Assembly: GCF_001634365.1 (NCBI RefSeq)
Contig: NZ_CP014578.1
Coordinates: forward strand, 1,550,001 to 1,614,000
Length of the DNA: 64,000 nt
Direction of reading: 5' to 3'
Origin: Paraburkholderia phytofirmans OLGA172
GTDB lineage: Bacteria > Pseudomonadota > Gammaproteobacteria > Burkholderiales > Burkholderiaceae
In this document: positions 1-8,245 of the stretch, in pieces
Layout: each line of letters opens with the position of its first letter
How positions within the stretch are numbered: the stretch's first letter is position 1
Translations under genes and position numbers: made by a program
Notes under the pieces: generated by a model
Databases searched by the model: none
The model's input: only the letters and a program-made list of their open reading frames with translations
What the model was told of the DNA's origin: nothing

Positions 1-551
1 TGCGCAGCAAAGAACGTCTCGATGGTCCGGGCGCCGGTCACACCGAGCCCCGGGATGCTGCGCCACCAGCGCCGCCGCCGCGGCACCCGCAGCGTCAGTT
101 CGGCGGGCGTGCGGATGTGCTGCGCGTGCAGCGCGCGGACGGCGCGCGGCGCCAGCCACCTCGAAATGTCATCGGTCAGTCGCGGCTGCGGGATGGGCGC
201 GGTACGCAGGATGTCGATCGCGTGGACGACCGCAGTCGCGTACCGGGTCCGGCTGGCCGTCTCATGGTCGAACAGCTGCGCAAGGTCGTCGCGCTGCCGG
301 GAACGTGCAAACGTGACCACCGTGCGGCGGATCCGGCCAATCAGGCTGCGGGACGACTGGCCGTCGATGCGGAGGTGGGGGAGGTAGTGCGTGACGGCGG
401 CGCGCGCGGTGAGACCCTCGTACCAGGCGCGCAGCGCAGCGAGTGACGCAAGGTCAGGGAAGGGAGGCGCAGCGGGGTCGGTGACATCGGCCCCGGCCGG
501 GATGCCGGGGGAGGGGCGGCCTCGCCCGGAGCGGGGCGGCGGCGTTTTCAT
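1..551 (-). CDS. Tyrosine-recombinase-like integrase, N-terminal part (runs off the left edge)
   Basis: An open frame of 183 codons starts at an ATG (549-551, complement) and runs without a stop to the window edge, so the C-terminal catalytic domain is outside. The visible part has a Pro/Arg-rich start (MKTPPPRSGRGRPS). It then has a helical SAM-like region (LAALRAWYEGL, AVTHYLP, GQSSRSLIGRIRR, RDDLAQLFDH) and a helix-hairpin-helix-like stretch (WWRSIPGLGVTGARTIETFF). I recognise this as the N-terminal region of the phage-integrase-like proteins common on Burkholderia replicons (DUF3701-type). The catalytic R-H-R-Y residues cannot be checked. A dif-like site lies 29 bp upstream of the start, which suits a dimer-resolution or integration role; that role is inferred. 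Confidence 0.72.
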   Translation of the reverse strand, partial: MKTPPPRSGRGRPSPGIPAGADVTDPAAPPFPDLASLAALRAWYEGLTARAAVTHYLPHLRIDGQSSRSLIGRIRRTVVTFARSRQRDDLAQLFDHETASRTRYATAVVHAIDILRTAPIPQPRLTDDISRWLAPRAVRALHAQHIRTPAELTLRVPRRRRWWRSIPGLGVTGARTIETFFAA

Positions 552-579
552 ATGGGGAAGTTTAGGTCAGCGATGATGC

Positions 580-607
580 TCTTGCGATAAAGCTATTTAT
601 CGCAAAC
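580..607. other. dif/Xer-like recombination site candidate
   Basis: Two 9-bp arms, TTGCGATAA (582-590) and TTATCGCAA (597-605), are perfect inverted repeats around a 6-bp centre, AGCTAT (591-596). The ATAA-N6-TTAT core with about 11-bp arms is the layout of XerC/XerD dif and cer-type sites. It sits directly upstream of the recombinase gene that starts at 551. It could instead be an operator for that gene. Confidence 0.5.
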
Positions 608-1082
608 GACCTATCGGGTCATGCACCCTGGCGGCGGGTCACGCGGCACCGCACGGGCCCAGGGCGACGGGGTCGGCGTGCCCGTCAGTGGGTTTCACGT
701 GGGTCTCAGGTGGGTCGTCAGGCGGGGCGTGCGGGTGCGCGGGGCCGGGGCCGGACCGCCGCCCGGTCGGCTGCCGCAGTCGTGAAAAAACTGGTTGGCA
801 GCCCGAACGGATTGGCGATGGCCCGACAGGGGCACCCCAAGGGCAACCGGGGGCGGGGGATGAAAGGGATGCCGGAACCGGGCGGCGGCCACGGGCCCAC
901 CCGCACGGCGCCTCCTCACCCGTGGACGACCTTTGGGGGACGGGCGCGGCCGCCCCCTGTCATGCAGGCTTCGTGGGTGCGCAGCGGCACCGGGGTGAGG
1001 CACCGCGGTGACCCGTTGGAGGCCGCCGCCTGAAGCGAGCCCGCCGCCGCCTGGCCGGGGCGGACAGGCCGGGGCGCCCGCG
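608..1082. other. GC-rich stretch without a supported gene
   Basis: Overlapping open frames exist on both strands (for example 710-1033 plus and 718-906 minus). None has a ribosome-binding site, a recognisable domain or natural-looking composition; all are Arg/Gly/Pro-rich, as expected from high GC. I see nothing else here. Confidence 0.4.
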
Positions 1083-1442
1083 TCAGGGTTTTTTGCCGAC
1101 AGTGTTTTCTGCCGATCCGCGCTGGGCCTGCTTCAGTTTGTTGGCCGCCAGGTCGCGCCGCCGGCGGGATTCCGCACGCGTCCCGGGCCGGTTCAGGAGG
1201 CGGTCGAACGCGTGGACCTGGATCCATCGGGCCGCGCCCCGTCGCGGGTGCTGCACCCTGCGGCTGAACACCCGGAAAGACGCGGCCGCGAAGCCAATGG
1301 CGAGAACCGGAATTGCCAGGACAACGGCTGCATGCACGGCATTGATGCTCATCACCGGCCCCCAGGCCTGAAGCACGCCAGGCTGGCTGCGACGCCACGG
1401 TAATTCGATGCTCTGTTGCGTCGTCCAGCCCCACGCGGCCAT
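1083..1442 (-). CDS. Hypothetical small protein with one membrane helix
   Basis: A 119-residue frame starts at ATG 1440-1442 (complement); an in-frame start at 1484 would add 14 residues. It begins MAAWGWTTQQS. A hydrophobic segment, AVVLAIPVLAIGFAAA (about residues 38-53), would span a membrane once. A strongly basic tail follows (FSRRVQHPRRGAARW, then RAESRRRRDLAANKLK). One helix followed by a basic cytoplasmic tail is a believable topology, but no Shine-Dalgarno is evident and I do not recognise the family. A 40-bp dyad lies about 110 bp upstream of this start. Confidence 0.42.
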   Translation of the reverse strand: MAAWGWTTQQSIELPWRRSQPGVLQAWGPVMSINAVHAAVVLAIPVLAIGFAAASFRVFSRRVQHPRRGAARWIQVHAFDRLLNRPGTRAESRRRRDLAANKLKQAQRGSAENTVGKKP

Positions 1443-1554
1443 GGTAGCACGCGCGGTGACGGCTGCCCCGGAGGCCGAGCACACCAGGAAGCCGACCGGG
1501 AGTGGGGTATGACGCGGCCTTCGCCGCGCAGATGCGTCTCAAAGCCAGCGCGGC

Positions 1555-1594
1555 AATGAAGGGGTCGATAGTTGGGGCTATCTACCCCTTCATT
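1555..1594. repeat. 17-bp near-perfect inverted repeat with 6-bp centre
   Basis: The left arm (1555-1571, starting AATGAAGGGGT) and right arm (1578-1594, ending ACCCCTTCATT) match at 16 of 17 positions around TTGGGG. No T-run follows on either strand, so a terminator is unlikely. An operator or recombinase-binding site is the better guess. Confidence 0.7.
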
Positions 1595-2007
1595 TGCGGA
1601 CACTGGCCGTTATATGGACCGGATGACGTCGCCGGATGGCATCCTGGCGTGATGACGCGGTGCGCCGACCGTGACCTGAGGACGCGGGACTGGATTTGTG
1701 ACCGCAGCCGCGAAGCGCGCGGCCACGCGCAATAGAAGACTTTGAAAACGCAGAGACGTGCCCGGCGGTCTGCGGCGGTCGACCCTCGGGGAAGACTGGC
1801 TCCGGCGCAGAACCCGGGCGTTGACGTTTCGCGGTCAGCGTCCTCGACCGTGCCCAGGACAGATTCCCCTGGCGACTTCACCCGGTGCGTGCCCGGCACG
1901 ACAGGACGACGGGCCTGTCGCGGACCACATGCCGCTGTGTGCCGATTGCGCGAAGGCGCGCCGATCGGGTAGGGTGACGAGATTTCAACCACAACGAGGA
2001 AGTCACA
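1595..2007. other. Intergenic region upstream of the HU gene
   Basis: No convincing gene. The open frames here are shadows with poor composition. The last 60 bp should hold the promoter of the HU gene, whose ribosome-binding site (GAGGAAG) is clear. Confidence 0.4.
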
Positions 2008-2286
2008 ATGAACAAGCAGGAACTGGTGGATGCGGTCGCCGCGAAGACCGGAGACAGCAAGGCCGCGACGGGCGAGACGATTGACGCGGTGATCGCAGCC
2101 ATCACCGGTGCGCTGACGAACGGAAAGACGGTGCAACTGATCGGCTTCGGCTCGTTTTCCACCGGTGCGCGTGCCGCGCGGGTCGGTCGCAACCCGGCCA
2201 CCGGCGCCGAGATCCAGATCCCTGCGGCGAAGACCGTCAAGTTCACGGCGGGCAAGGCATTCAAGGATGCGGTGAACGGCGGCTGA
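2008..2286 (+). CDS. HU-family DNA-binding protein
   Basis: A 92-residue protein of the usual HU length. It has the HU start [11 protein letters not shown], helices with the segment [15 protein letters not shown], the [20 protein letters not shown] beta-arm region (RNPATG signature) and the closing [14 protein letters not shown] helix. HU dimers bend and compact DNA and help replication, recombination and transposition. The start is fixed by GAGGAAGTCACA just ahead of ATG 2008. It is probably a replicon-borne paralogue of the chromosomal hupB. A GC-rich hairpin without a T-run follows the stop. The next clear gene downstream encodes a SET-domain methyltransferase. Confidence 0.95.
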   Translation: MNKQELVDAVAAKTGDSKAATGETIDAVIAAITGALTNGKTVQLIGFGSFSTGARAARVGRNPATGAEIQIPAAKTVKFTAGKAFKDAVNGG

Positions 2287-2297
2287 GAGCGGGCGAA

Positions 2298-2322
2298 CCG
2301 TCGGCAGGCTTCCTGCCGGCGG
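2298..2322 (+). terminator. Stem-loop after the HU gene
   Basis: CCGTCGGCAGG (2298-2308) pairs with CCTGCCGGCGG (2312-2322), with one G-T pair and a 3-nt loop, 12 bp after the HU stop. There is no U-tract, so it may be an RNA-stabilising hairpin or a weak terminator. Confidence 0.45.
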
Positions 2323-2486
2323 TACTCAGCGGGGCACGTCGACCCCACCGTTGGCTGGCGTCAGGGAGCGGGCGTGATTGTGCAAAGAGCCTGGACCTGG
2401 GCAAGTCGGCCAGGTAGCATCGGTAGCGAGATGCTGCGACGTGCCGCGGCCCCTTCGATTCGCTGCACATCTATAAAGATAGCTGT

Positions 2487-2693
2487 ATGGAAAAGAAACG
2501 ATCGCCGAGCAGGCGGGAGCCGCTGTGTCCACCGATCGGTGCGCTGCTGCGCTACCGGACGCGCATCGTGCGCGTGATTGCAGAAGCGCTTGGGCAGCGC
2601 GCGATGATCGTATCTCTCGATACGACGGGCAGGACCTTCGTCAGCACCGTCAAGTGGATCAGTCTGCGCGATCTCGGCGCTCAGCTTTTCTGA
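2487..2693 (+). CDS. Hypothetical small protein (68 aa)
   Basis: The protein starts MEKKRSPSRREPLCPPIGAL and continues with an amphipathic region, RYRTRIVRVIAEALGQRAMI, then VSLDTTGRTFVSTVKWISL. Its composition looks like a real folded protein, unlike the Arg-rich shadow frames nearby. An A/T-rich tract (TCTATAAAGATAGC) precedes the start, but the Shine-Dalgarno is weak. I believe small proteins of this kind occur on Burkholderia replicons, but I cannot name a function. Confidence 0.55.
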   Translation: MEKKRSPSRREPLCPPIGALLRYRTRIVRVIAEALGQRAMIVSLDTTGRTFVSTVKWISLRDLGAQLF

Positions 2694-2877
2694 AGCTGGA
2701 TCTCTTCGCGGGCGATCGGTCGGTCATTCGGGCATGGCTGCGGATCAAATACTTCGACTCTCCAGCTTCGATATGCCCGCCGGTGCCCGAACGTAGCAAG
2801 TGCCTGCTTATTCCATCGCGCTGGATGCGGAAATTTGCTACTCGTATACTGGCGCTGACATCGGGAAAGGAAAGAGT

Positions 2878-3318
2878 ATGCAGCGCGTAGTTGTCCGGCG
2901 GTCTTCAGTTCACGGTAAAGGCGTGTTCGCCAAGTACGCGCTCGCGGCGGGCGAGCGCGTGCTTGAGTACAAGGGTGAAATCACCTCGTGGCGAAGTGCG
3001 GTGCGCCGTCATCGGCGCGAAGGCATCGCAGGCCATACGTTTCTTTTCGGCCTGTCGGATGGGCGGGTGATCGACGGCAGCCGTGGCGGCAACAGCGCGC
3101 GCTGGCTCAATCACGCGTGCGCGCCCAACTGCGAAACCATTGAAGACGGTGATCGCATCTTCATCCACACGCTCCGCTCGATCGGGGCCGGTGAAGAATT
3201 GTTCATTGAATATCTGCTTGCCACTGACGATCCGCTGGATGAGGACGTCCGGGCGCAGTACGCGTGCCGGTGCGCCGCGGCGGACTGTCGTCACTCGATG
3301 CTGGCGGACGCAGCGTGA
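2878..3318 (+). CDS. SET-domain protein lysine methyltransferase
   Basis: A 146-residue protein built almost entirely of a SET domain, which transfers methyl groups from S-adenosylmethionine to protein lysines. In order: the N-terminal SET strand with SSVHGKGVFAKYALAAGERV (about 9-28), GHTFLFGL, and SARWLNHACAPNCETIE (the R-x-x-N-H-x-C-x-P-N-C cofactor motif). Then GAGEELFIEYL (the G-E-E-L-x-x-Y motif) and a post-SET-like Cys cluster, YACRCAAADCR. The start at ATG 2878 is chosen because GGAAAGGAAAGAGT precedes it and the SET fold begins at once; an upstream in-frame start at 2800 would add non-homologous residues. Possible substrates include the HU protein encoded just upstream, by analogy with chlamydial SET proteins acting on histone-like proteins; that is inference. 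Confidence 0.9.
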   Translation: MQRVVVRRSSVHGKGVFAKYALAAGERVLEYKGEITSWRSAVRRHRREGIAGHTFLFGLSDGRVIDGSRGGNSARWLNHACAPNCETIEDGDRIFIHTLRSIGAGEELFIEYLLATDDPLDEDVRAQYACRCAAADCRHSMLADAA

Positions 3319-3533
3319 ACAGAGGGGCGGAGGAGCCAGTTGGCAGCATCGCTATCCCGAAAAGCGCCGGCAGCCCGACGCGGGAGAATGAGGGATTTGT
3401 CCGGATCGGCATGGATGTGGTTTTCCATCTCGATGTGCTGAAGTCACCGTTGCTAAAGGGCGATGCATCCGACCGTGCGCCTGGCGCAAATGCGAAGAAA
3501 CAGATGTCGCTGGAGCTTGACGATTGGTGGTGA
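3315..3533 (+). CDS. Possible small protein overlapping the SET gene stop
   Basis: A 72-residue frame could begin at GTG 3315, overlapping the SET stop as GTGA, an arrangement typical of translational coupling. It contains IGMDVVFHLDVLKSPLLKG and ends KKQMSLELDDWW. I do not recognise it. It could also be the remnant of a larger gene. Confidence 0.3.
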   Translation: MNRGAEEPVGSIAIPKSAGSPTRENEGFVRIGMDVVFHLDVLKSPLLKGDASDRAPGANAKKQMSLELDDWW

Positions 3534-3578
3534 GGTCGACGCCAGCGCGTATCTCGACAGCTATAGGGGAGCGGCCTT

Positions 3579-3818
3579 ATGCAGAAGCGGAAGTTCGCAG
3601 GAAAGATAGCAGGGAAGGTGAATCTGCCGGAACTGCTGGACCAGCTTGAACTGGCATTGGCGGCGACGCCGGCTCGCACGTCCGTTTGTCGGGCGCTATC
3701 GGATCTATACCAGCGGCTCGGTTCGGCTAGCGGGGAAACTGCTCCACGTGCAAGTCGATCTGCGTCGCTGCGGCGTCGGCTCCAATCCGGCCTCGAATCT
3801 TTGCCACTGTTTTCGTAA
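3579..3818 (+). CDS. Hypothetical small protein (79 aa)
   Basis: ATG 3579 is preceded by TAGGGGAGCGG. The first half, MQKRKFAGKIAGKVNLPELL then DQLELALAATPARTSVCRAL, looks like real helical protein. The second half is Ser/Arg-rich (APRASRSASLRRRLQ) and may be a frameshifted tail. Function unknown. Confidence 0.38.
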   Translation: MQKRKFAGKIAGKVNLPELLDQLELALAATPARTSVCRALSDLYQRLGSASGETAPRASRSASLRRRLQSGLESLPLFS

Positions 3819-4236
3819 TCGCCGCTGGATCGGGCGACCCTATGATCGTTGGGAATAACCCAAGAGCATTCAGCGGCCTCCGCGAATCGTACGCGGCAAG
3901 TCTCCCGCAGCGGACCGAGTTCGGCCAGTTTGAGACATTCAACCCGACCTTCACGCGGACGTTCGAACGTCGGCTCCGCCCAAACAACGGACCTACGCGC
4001 GCGATCACGTCAATCGACGCTCGCCTCCTTGTGCAGCCATCGCCATGTTGGTGGCGTCGGTGTCCGCCAACATCACGAGCAGCGTCGGGTTCCGTATCGC
4101 GATAGACCGGGGAATTGGCGGTCACCTGGCTGAAGGCGGCGGGCATTAAAGGGTGGCAAACCTGCCCGAGCACGGGCTCGGCGCCACCCCATGGAACGCA
4201 CCATAGAGAGAAAGCACAATTCAATGTGCGATTCGA
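3819..4236. other. Region with no supported gene
   Basis: Several open frames overlap on both strands, but none has a ribosome-binding site and a recognisable sequence. It separates the small backbone-like genes from the insertion stack. Confidence 0.35.
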
Positions 4237-4598
4237 CTAGCGGAAGCCGTAGACCAAGACCTTTTTACCCTCAAAGCTCACTTGCACACCTAACTGGCAA
4301 TTCGATGAGCACGTCGTGCCGTCGGCGGTCGGCCCGGCGGACGGTACGGTCTCCGTGGCGATAATCGCTTTGACGACCGTCCCGTCGTCAGCGACCACCA
4401 TTTCCAAGTCAAGCACGACGCCGGCCGGCACGGGGCCGCCAGTGTACGTGATTTGCATGGTACCGGTGCAATCGGCGTTCACCGCGTAGGAGCCGCTCTG
4501 ATTCGGATTGAATGCAGTCTGCCCGCCTTTCGGGACCCCGTTCATATTCCCCTGCCCCTTACTTAGCGTGTTGATGACGGGCAATTTATTTGACGAAG

Positions 4599-4636
4599 AG
4601 CCCCGCCGGTCTTGGATTGGCGGGGCTTTTACTTTT
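4599..4636 (+). terminator. Intrinsic terminator inside the MITE (plus strand)
   Basis: AGCCCCGCC (4599-4607) pairs with GGCGGGGCT (4619-4627) around an 11-nt loop and is followed by TTTTACTTTTT. It would stop transcripts entering from the left. Confidence 0.65.
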
Positions 4637-4870
4637 TCGAAAATATTTTCCACTTGCATAACGCGGCGAAGACCCCGTCCAGCGGGGCTATAGGGGCTGA
4701 CGTGGGAGCGGTGCTTGCACGGTGTTTGAAGCGAGTTTATGCCCAGTTTTGGCGGCCCTGCGACGAGTGCGCATGGGTTGCGCCAACGAGTTGCCGTGCG
4801 GAAAGGCGTCCCATTCGGGCGCTGAGGCGGAAATGCCGGCCTGTTTTTAAATTTTTGGGCCGGTAAGTAT

Positions 4871-4900
4871 AAAAAATGCCGAGGATTTTGGTCCTCGGCA
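4871..4900 (-). terminator. Intrinsic terminator inside the MITE (minus strand)
   Basis: TGCCGAGGA (4877-4885) pairs with TCCTCGGCA (4892-4900) around a 6-nt loop. On the minus strand the stem is followed by a run of six T. It would stop transcription of the interrupted host gene. Confidence 0.65.
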
Positions 4901-5169
4901 TCGAATCAGCCCCGCCAGGCAAGGCTCCCGTCAACACGCTAAGTAAGGGGCAGGTCATATTCCCGAAGTCGGTCCGTGCAAAATGACCTGCGCCATCGAA
5001 CGTCACGATGGCGACGTCATTCAGGATGGACGGGGTGGCGAACGGATGCAGAACGCTACCTGTTGTTGTTGCCTCCAGCAATCCAAGAACTTCCCCCTGG
5101 GCGCTAAACCCATACGGTCCCTTTAACGTTGCGTTCGAGCAAAGGCCGCCGTGGCCGTCGGCCTGCGCG

Positions 5170-6060
5170 GCACCTTCACTGATCCCGCGCAAGCCGGGCG
5201 AGCGCGTAAAGACCGACCGGCGTGATGCCATCAAGCTGGCGCGCTCGCTGCGCGCCGACGACCTGTCGGCCGTGTACGTGCCCGGCATTGAAGACGAGGC
5301 ATTCCGGGATCTCGCCCGCGCGTGGGCGGCTGCCCGCGAGGATCTGCGACGTGCACGGCATCGACTGAAGTCGTTCCTGCTCGCGCATGGCGTCCGTTAT
5401 ACCGGTAGCGCAAACTGGGGCGAGGCGCACCGTCGCTGGCTGGGCCGCTGTTCGTTTCCCAGCGCCTGGCAGCACCTTGCCTTTGACGAACACCGGCGCA
5501 CGATCGAGGACCGGCTTGCGCAGTGCGCCCGTCTCGAAACAGCCCTACGCGAAGCGGTGATCTCCTGGCGCTTCTATCCGGTAGTGCTGGCCCTGCAGGC
5601 CATGCGGGGCGTCCAGTTCGTTACCGCCGTCGGGATGATTTCAGAAGTGGGCGACCTGTCCCGCTTCGAACACCCGCGTCAGCTGATGGCCTGGCTCGGC
5701 GTAACGCCATCCGAGCATTCATCGGGAGGCAAACGCCGCCAGGGCAGCATTACCAAAACCGGCAACAGCTACGCCCGAAGACTGCTGGTCGAAGCGGCCT
5801 GGAGTTACCGCCATCCTGCCCGCGTCAGCCCGGAAATCCAGGCCCGTCTCGAAGGTCTGCCCAAGGCCATCATCGACCGCGCCTGGGACGCCCAGGTGCG
5901 GCTGTGCCGACGATTCCCCCGGCTGACCGCGCGAGGCAAGCCCATCAACATCACGATCGTGGCTATTGCCCGCGAACTGGCGGCGTTCATCTGGGACATC
6001 AGTCGACTGGCCATGGCGCTTGCAATACCTCGCAGCGAACCGCCCGCGGCCTGTGTGTGA
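5170..6060 (+). pseudogene. IS110-family transposase, N-terminally truncated
   Basis: It aligns from residue 84 onward with the intact 376-aa transposase at 55358-56488, sharing SLIP(R/K)KPGERVKTDRRDAI, AFRDLARAWAAA, FLLxHGVRYTGSANWG, HPRQLMAWLGVTPSEHSSG and QGSITKTGNSYARxLLVEAA. The lost N-terminus holds the first catalytic Asp of the RuvC-like DEDD domain (GLDVHKES in the intact copy), so this protein should be inactive. An in-frame ATG at 5008 only fuses it to antisense host-gene sequence and is not a real start. Confidence 0.88.
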
Positions 6061-6295
6061 TTTCCCGAACAACGGAAGGAGTTTCCTGAAGGCGGCGCAG
6101 CCCGGCATCCGAGCAACCCGCGATGGTATTACGCAACGGGCATCACCAACTTGCGGCGGAAGTTAGCGGCAGGCTCATGAGGCGGACCTCTGTAATGCGG
6201 TATCCAACCCGCGGATGTCAGATCCTATGAAGCGAGTCCCTCGCCAAGCTGACGCCTAAAATCAGCATGCTGAGGTTTGCTCACAGGAGAACATC

Positions 6296-7450
6296 ATGCT
6301 TACCGATCAGGCATACACAGGTAGTGGTGACGGACTGGTGCTGGCAGTGTCGCTGGAACTGGCGGCGGCCAAATGGAAAGTCGCGTTTCACGACGGCCGG
6401 CGCGAGAAGCCGGCCGTCCACACCGTTGGACAGCCGCAGGCTGCGGCGCGCCTGCAGGCAGTGCTGGACCTGATCGAGACCCACAAGGAAAGATGGTCAT
6501 TACCGACAGATGTACGGGTTGTCGTGAGCTATGAGGCCGGGCAGGACGCGTTCTGGATCTGGCGCGCGTTACGGGCTCGACACGTCGACTGCTACGTCAT
6601 TGATCCGGCCAGCATTCCGGTCGAACGCCACCAGCGGCGCGCCAAGACCGATCGGCTCGATGTCATCAAGCTGGTCATCAATTTGCGCGCGTGGCTGCGC
6701 GGCGAGCGCGATCGCATGCATGTGATTCGCGTACCGTTACCGGAGGACGAGGCATCGCGCCACTTGATGCGAGAGCGCGGGCAACTACAGAAGGAAATCC
6801 TGCAGCACCAAGATCGCATGCGCAAGCTGCTGGCCACCCTCGGCTGCTGGGATGCTGTCGATCACCGGGCATTCGCGGACCGACTCGAGCGCGACGAAGT
6901 ACGCTGCCACGACGGTGCGCCGTTACCGCGCGAGCTGTATGAGCGGTTACGGCGTGAGTGCGATCGGCTGGCCCTCGTCGAACAGCAACTTGCGGTGTTG
7001 GAGAGCACGCGAAAGACAAACGTACCAGCAGTCGCGCGCCAGCGTTGCGATGCGCTGGCGCGGCTGAAGGGTATAGGCGAAGTAGGCGCCTCGCGCCTTG
7101 CGCTCGAGCTCTTCTGGCGGAACTTCAACAATCGCCGCGAAGTCGGCTCGTGCGTCGGGCTGGTGCCTCAGCCATACGACAGCGGCGAAAGCCAGATCGA
7201 TCAAGGGATCAGCAAACAGTCAAACCGGCGGGTACGCGCGCTGCTGATCGAGATTGCATGGACGTGGCTGCGCTACCAGCCCGGCAGCGCACTAACAAAA
7301 TGGTTTGACCAACGCACACAGGGCACGGGGCCGAACCGACGTGCGCGACGTATCGCTATCGTCGCGGTGGCGAGACGTCTTGCCATTGCACTGTGGCGCT
7401 ATCTGAAAGACGGAGTCATTCCCGAAGGCGCGGATCTTAAGAACGTTTAG
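6296..7450 (+). CDS. IS110-family transposase of element B
   Basis: A 384-residue protein of usual IS110-family length. The N-terminal DEDD half has VSLELAAAKWKVAFHDGRRE, VVVSYEAGQDAFWIWRAL and RRAKTDRLDVIKLVINLRAW. The C-terminal transposase_20-type half has RLKGIGEVGASRLALELFW, REVGSCVGLVPQPYDSG, QGISKQSNRRVRALLIEIAW and a final ARRLAIALWRYLKDG. It is a different lineage from element A. ATG 6296 follows ACAGGAGAACATC, a good ribosome-binding site. It appears intact and potentially active. Confidence 0.92.
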   Translation: MLTDQAYTGSGDGLVLAVSLELAAAKWKVAFHDGRREKPAVHTVGQPQAAARLQAVLDLIETHKERWSLPTDVRVVVSYEAGQDAFWIWRALRARHVDCYVIDPASIPVERHQRRAKTDRLDVIKLVINLRAWLRGERDRMHVIRVPLPEDEASRHLMRERGQLQKEILQHQDRMRKLLATLGCWDAVDHRAFADRLERDEVRCHDGAPLPRELYERLRRECDRLALVEQQLAVLESTRKTNVPAVARQRCDALARLKGIGEVGASRLALELFWRNFNNRREVGSCVGLVPQPYDSGESQIDQGISKQSNRRVRALLIEIAWTWLRYQPGSALTKWFDQRTQGTGPNRRARRIAIVAVARRLAIALWRYLKDGVIPEGADLKNV

Positions 7451-8245
7451 GCATACTTATGTCTACCTGATAGGATGTAGAGGTTTTTCTTGGCATTTTA
7501 TTTGCGTAGCAAACACGGTTGGAGTGAACATGCCCGTGATCACGCTGGGTTGCTGAAGCAACCGAATATTTTCAGATGGGGCATGTTCCCGGAAGAGATT
7601 CCGGCGTAACGCGCATGCAGGATAAGGCTGGCGACACGCCAGCGGATAGAAGGTGGTGACTGCGACACGAAGTTGCTTGCAGGAGCTGTTCCCGCTTCAA
7701 CATGAGGGAACCGCCCGTGTCACCGGGCGAGTCTAGGAGTCTGAATAAAGAGCGACTCTGACAATGTAACGAAGCATCGCAAGATGCGGGGTATCAATCG
7801 CGAGAGGCGTACCCTTCTGGCAGCCACACGCCGGATGAGTGCTAGACAGTCGGCATGGCGAACACATGTGAATCTGCGATAAAGGTCGTTATTCTAAACA
7901 AGCGGAAGTGGCTACTGCGCTTGAGCCAAAATGGCAATGGAGGTGGGAAGAGCGTCTTCACTTATACGCTCTCGTGACCCATACGCCTCCCGGTCGACAG
8001 CAGGCGCCTAACCCGACATGCTTTCGCAAGCGGAACGTGGAAATCCCGTATCGCTCCCCTCGGGGACAGCAAGCCGCAAGGCTTGCCCATGGCGATGCGG
8101 GCGAAGGATTGAGGACAAAGCGAACGCCATCCTGTAATCGGATGGATAGGGGTTGCAACATCATCCCACGCGAAAGCGGGCAAACTTCCTCGTGGTCTCT
8201 CATCACAAGAGAGTAGGTAGAACCATCTTAACGGAAGGGAAGCAA

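Larger units (their letters stand above)
4551..4954. mobile_element. 404-bp MITE-like non-autonomous element with 9-bp target duplication
   Basis: The ends are 24-bp perfect inverted repeats (4551-4574 and the complement of 4931-4954) beginning CCTGCCCCTTACTTAGCG. They are flanked by direct repeats TCATATTCC at 4542-4550 and 4955-4963. No transposase is encoded. Inside are two terminator-like hairpins pointing inward. The insertion lies inside the secreted-protein gene, and removing it together with one TCATATTCC copy restores that frame. The mobilising transposase family was not identified; a 9-bp duplication would suit several DDE families. Confidence 0.85.
4237..5166 (-). pseudogene. Secreted hypothetical protein, interrupted by a MITE and cut at its 5' end by an IS110-family element
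   Basis: Two pieces of one minus-strand gene are visible. The upstream piece (about 5166-4955) encodes LCSNATLKGPYGFSAQGEVL and AIVTFDGAGHFARTDFGNM. The downstream piece (4550-4237) encodes NGVPKGGQTAFNPNQSGSYA, DCTGTMQITY, AIIATETVPS and the end VSFEGKKVLVYGFR. Joining them across the 404-bp insert restores DFGNM-NGVPKGG in frame. The N-terminus and signal peptide are missing, because an IS110-family transposase fragment begins at about 5170. The beta-rich Asn/Thr/Gly character with a paired Cys suggests a secreted or surface protein of unknown function, seen in several Burkholderia genomes to my memory. Confidence 0.75.

Noticed and set aside
688..1033. Overlapping open frames on both strands of about 100 codons
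   Set aside because: Arg/Gly/Pro-rich composition from high GC, no ribosome-binding site and no family features.
916..1542. A 208-codon minus-strand frame overlapping the small membrane-protein candidate
   Set aside because: Composition is Arg/Pro/Cys-rich and lacks the hydrophobic segment that makes the 1083-1442 frame plausible. Only one of the two can be real and this is the weaker.
5008..5169. In-frame upstream extension of the IS110 transposase
   Set aside because: This part is antisense to the interrupted secreted-protein gene, and homology to the intact transposase begins only at about 5170.
4737..5288. A continuous 183-codon minus-strand frame
   Set aside because: It is a chance fusion of antisense IS110 sequence, a piece of the secreted-protein gene and MITE sequence, not one gene.
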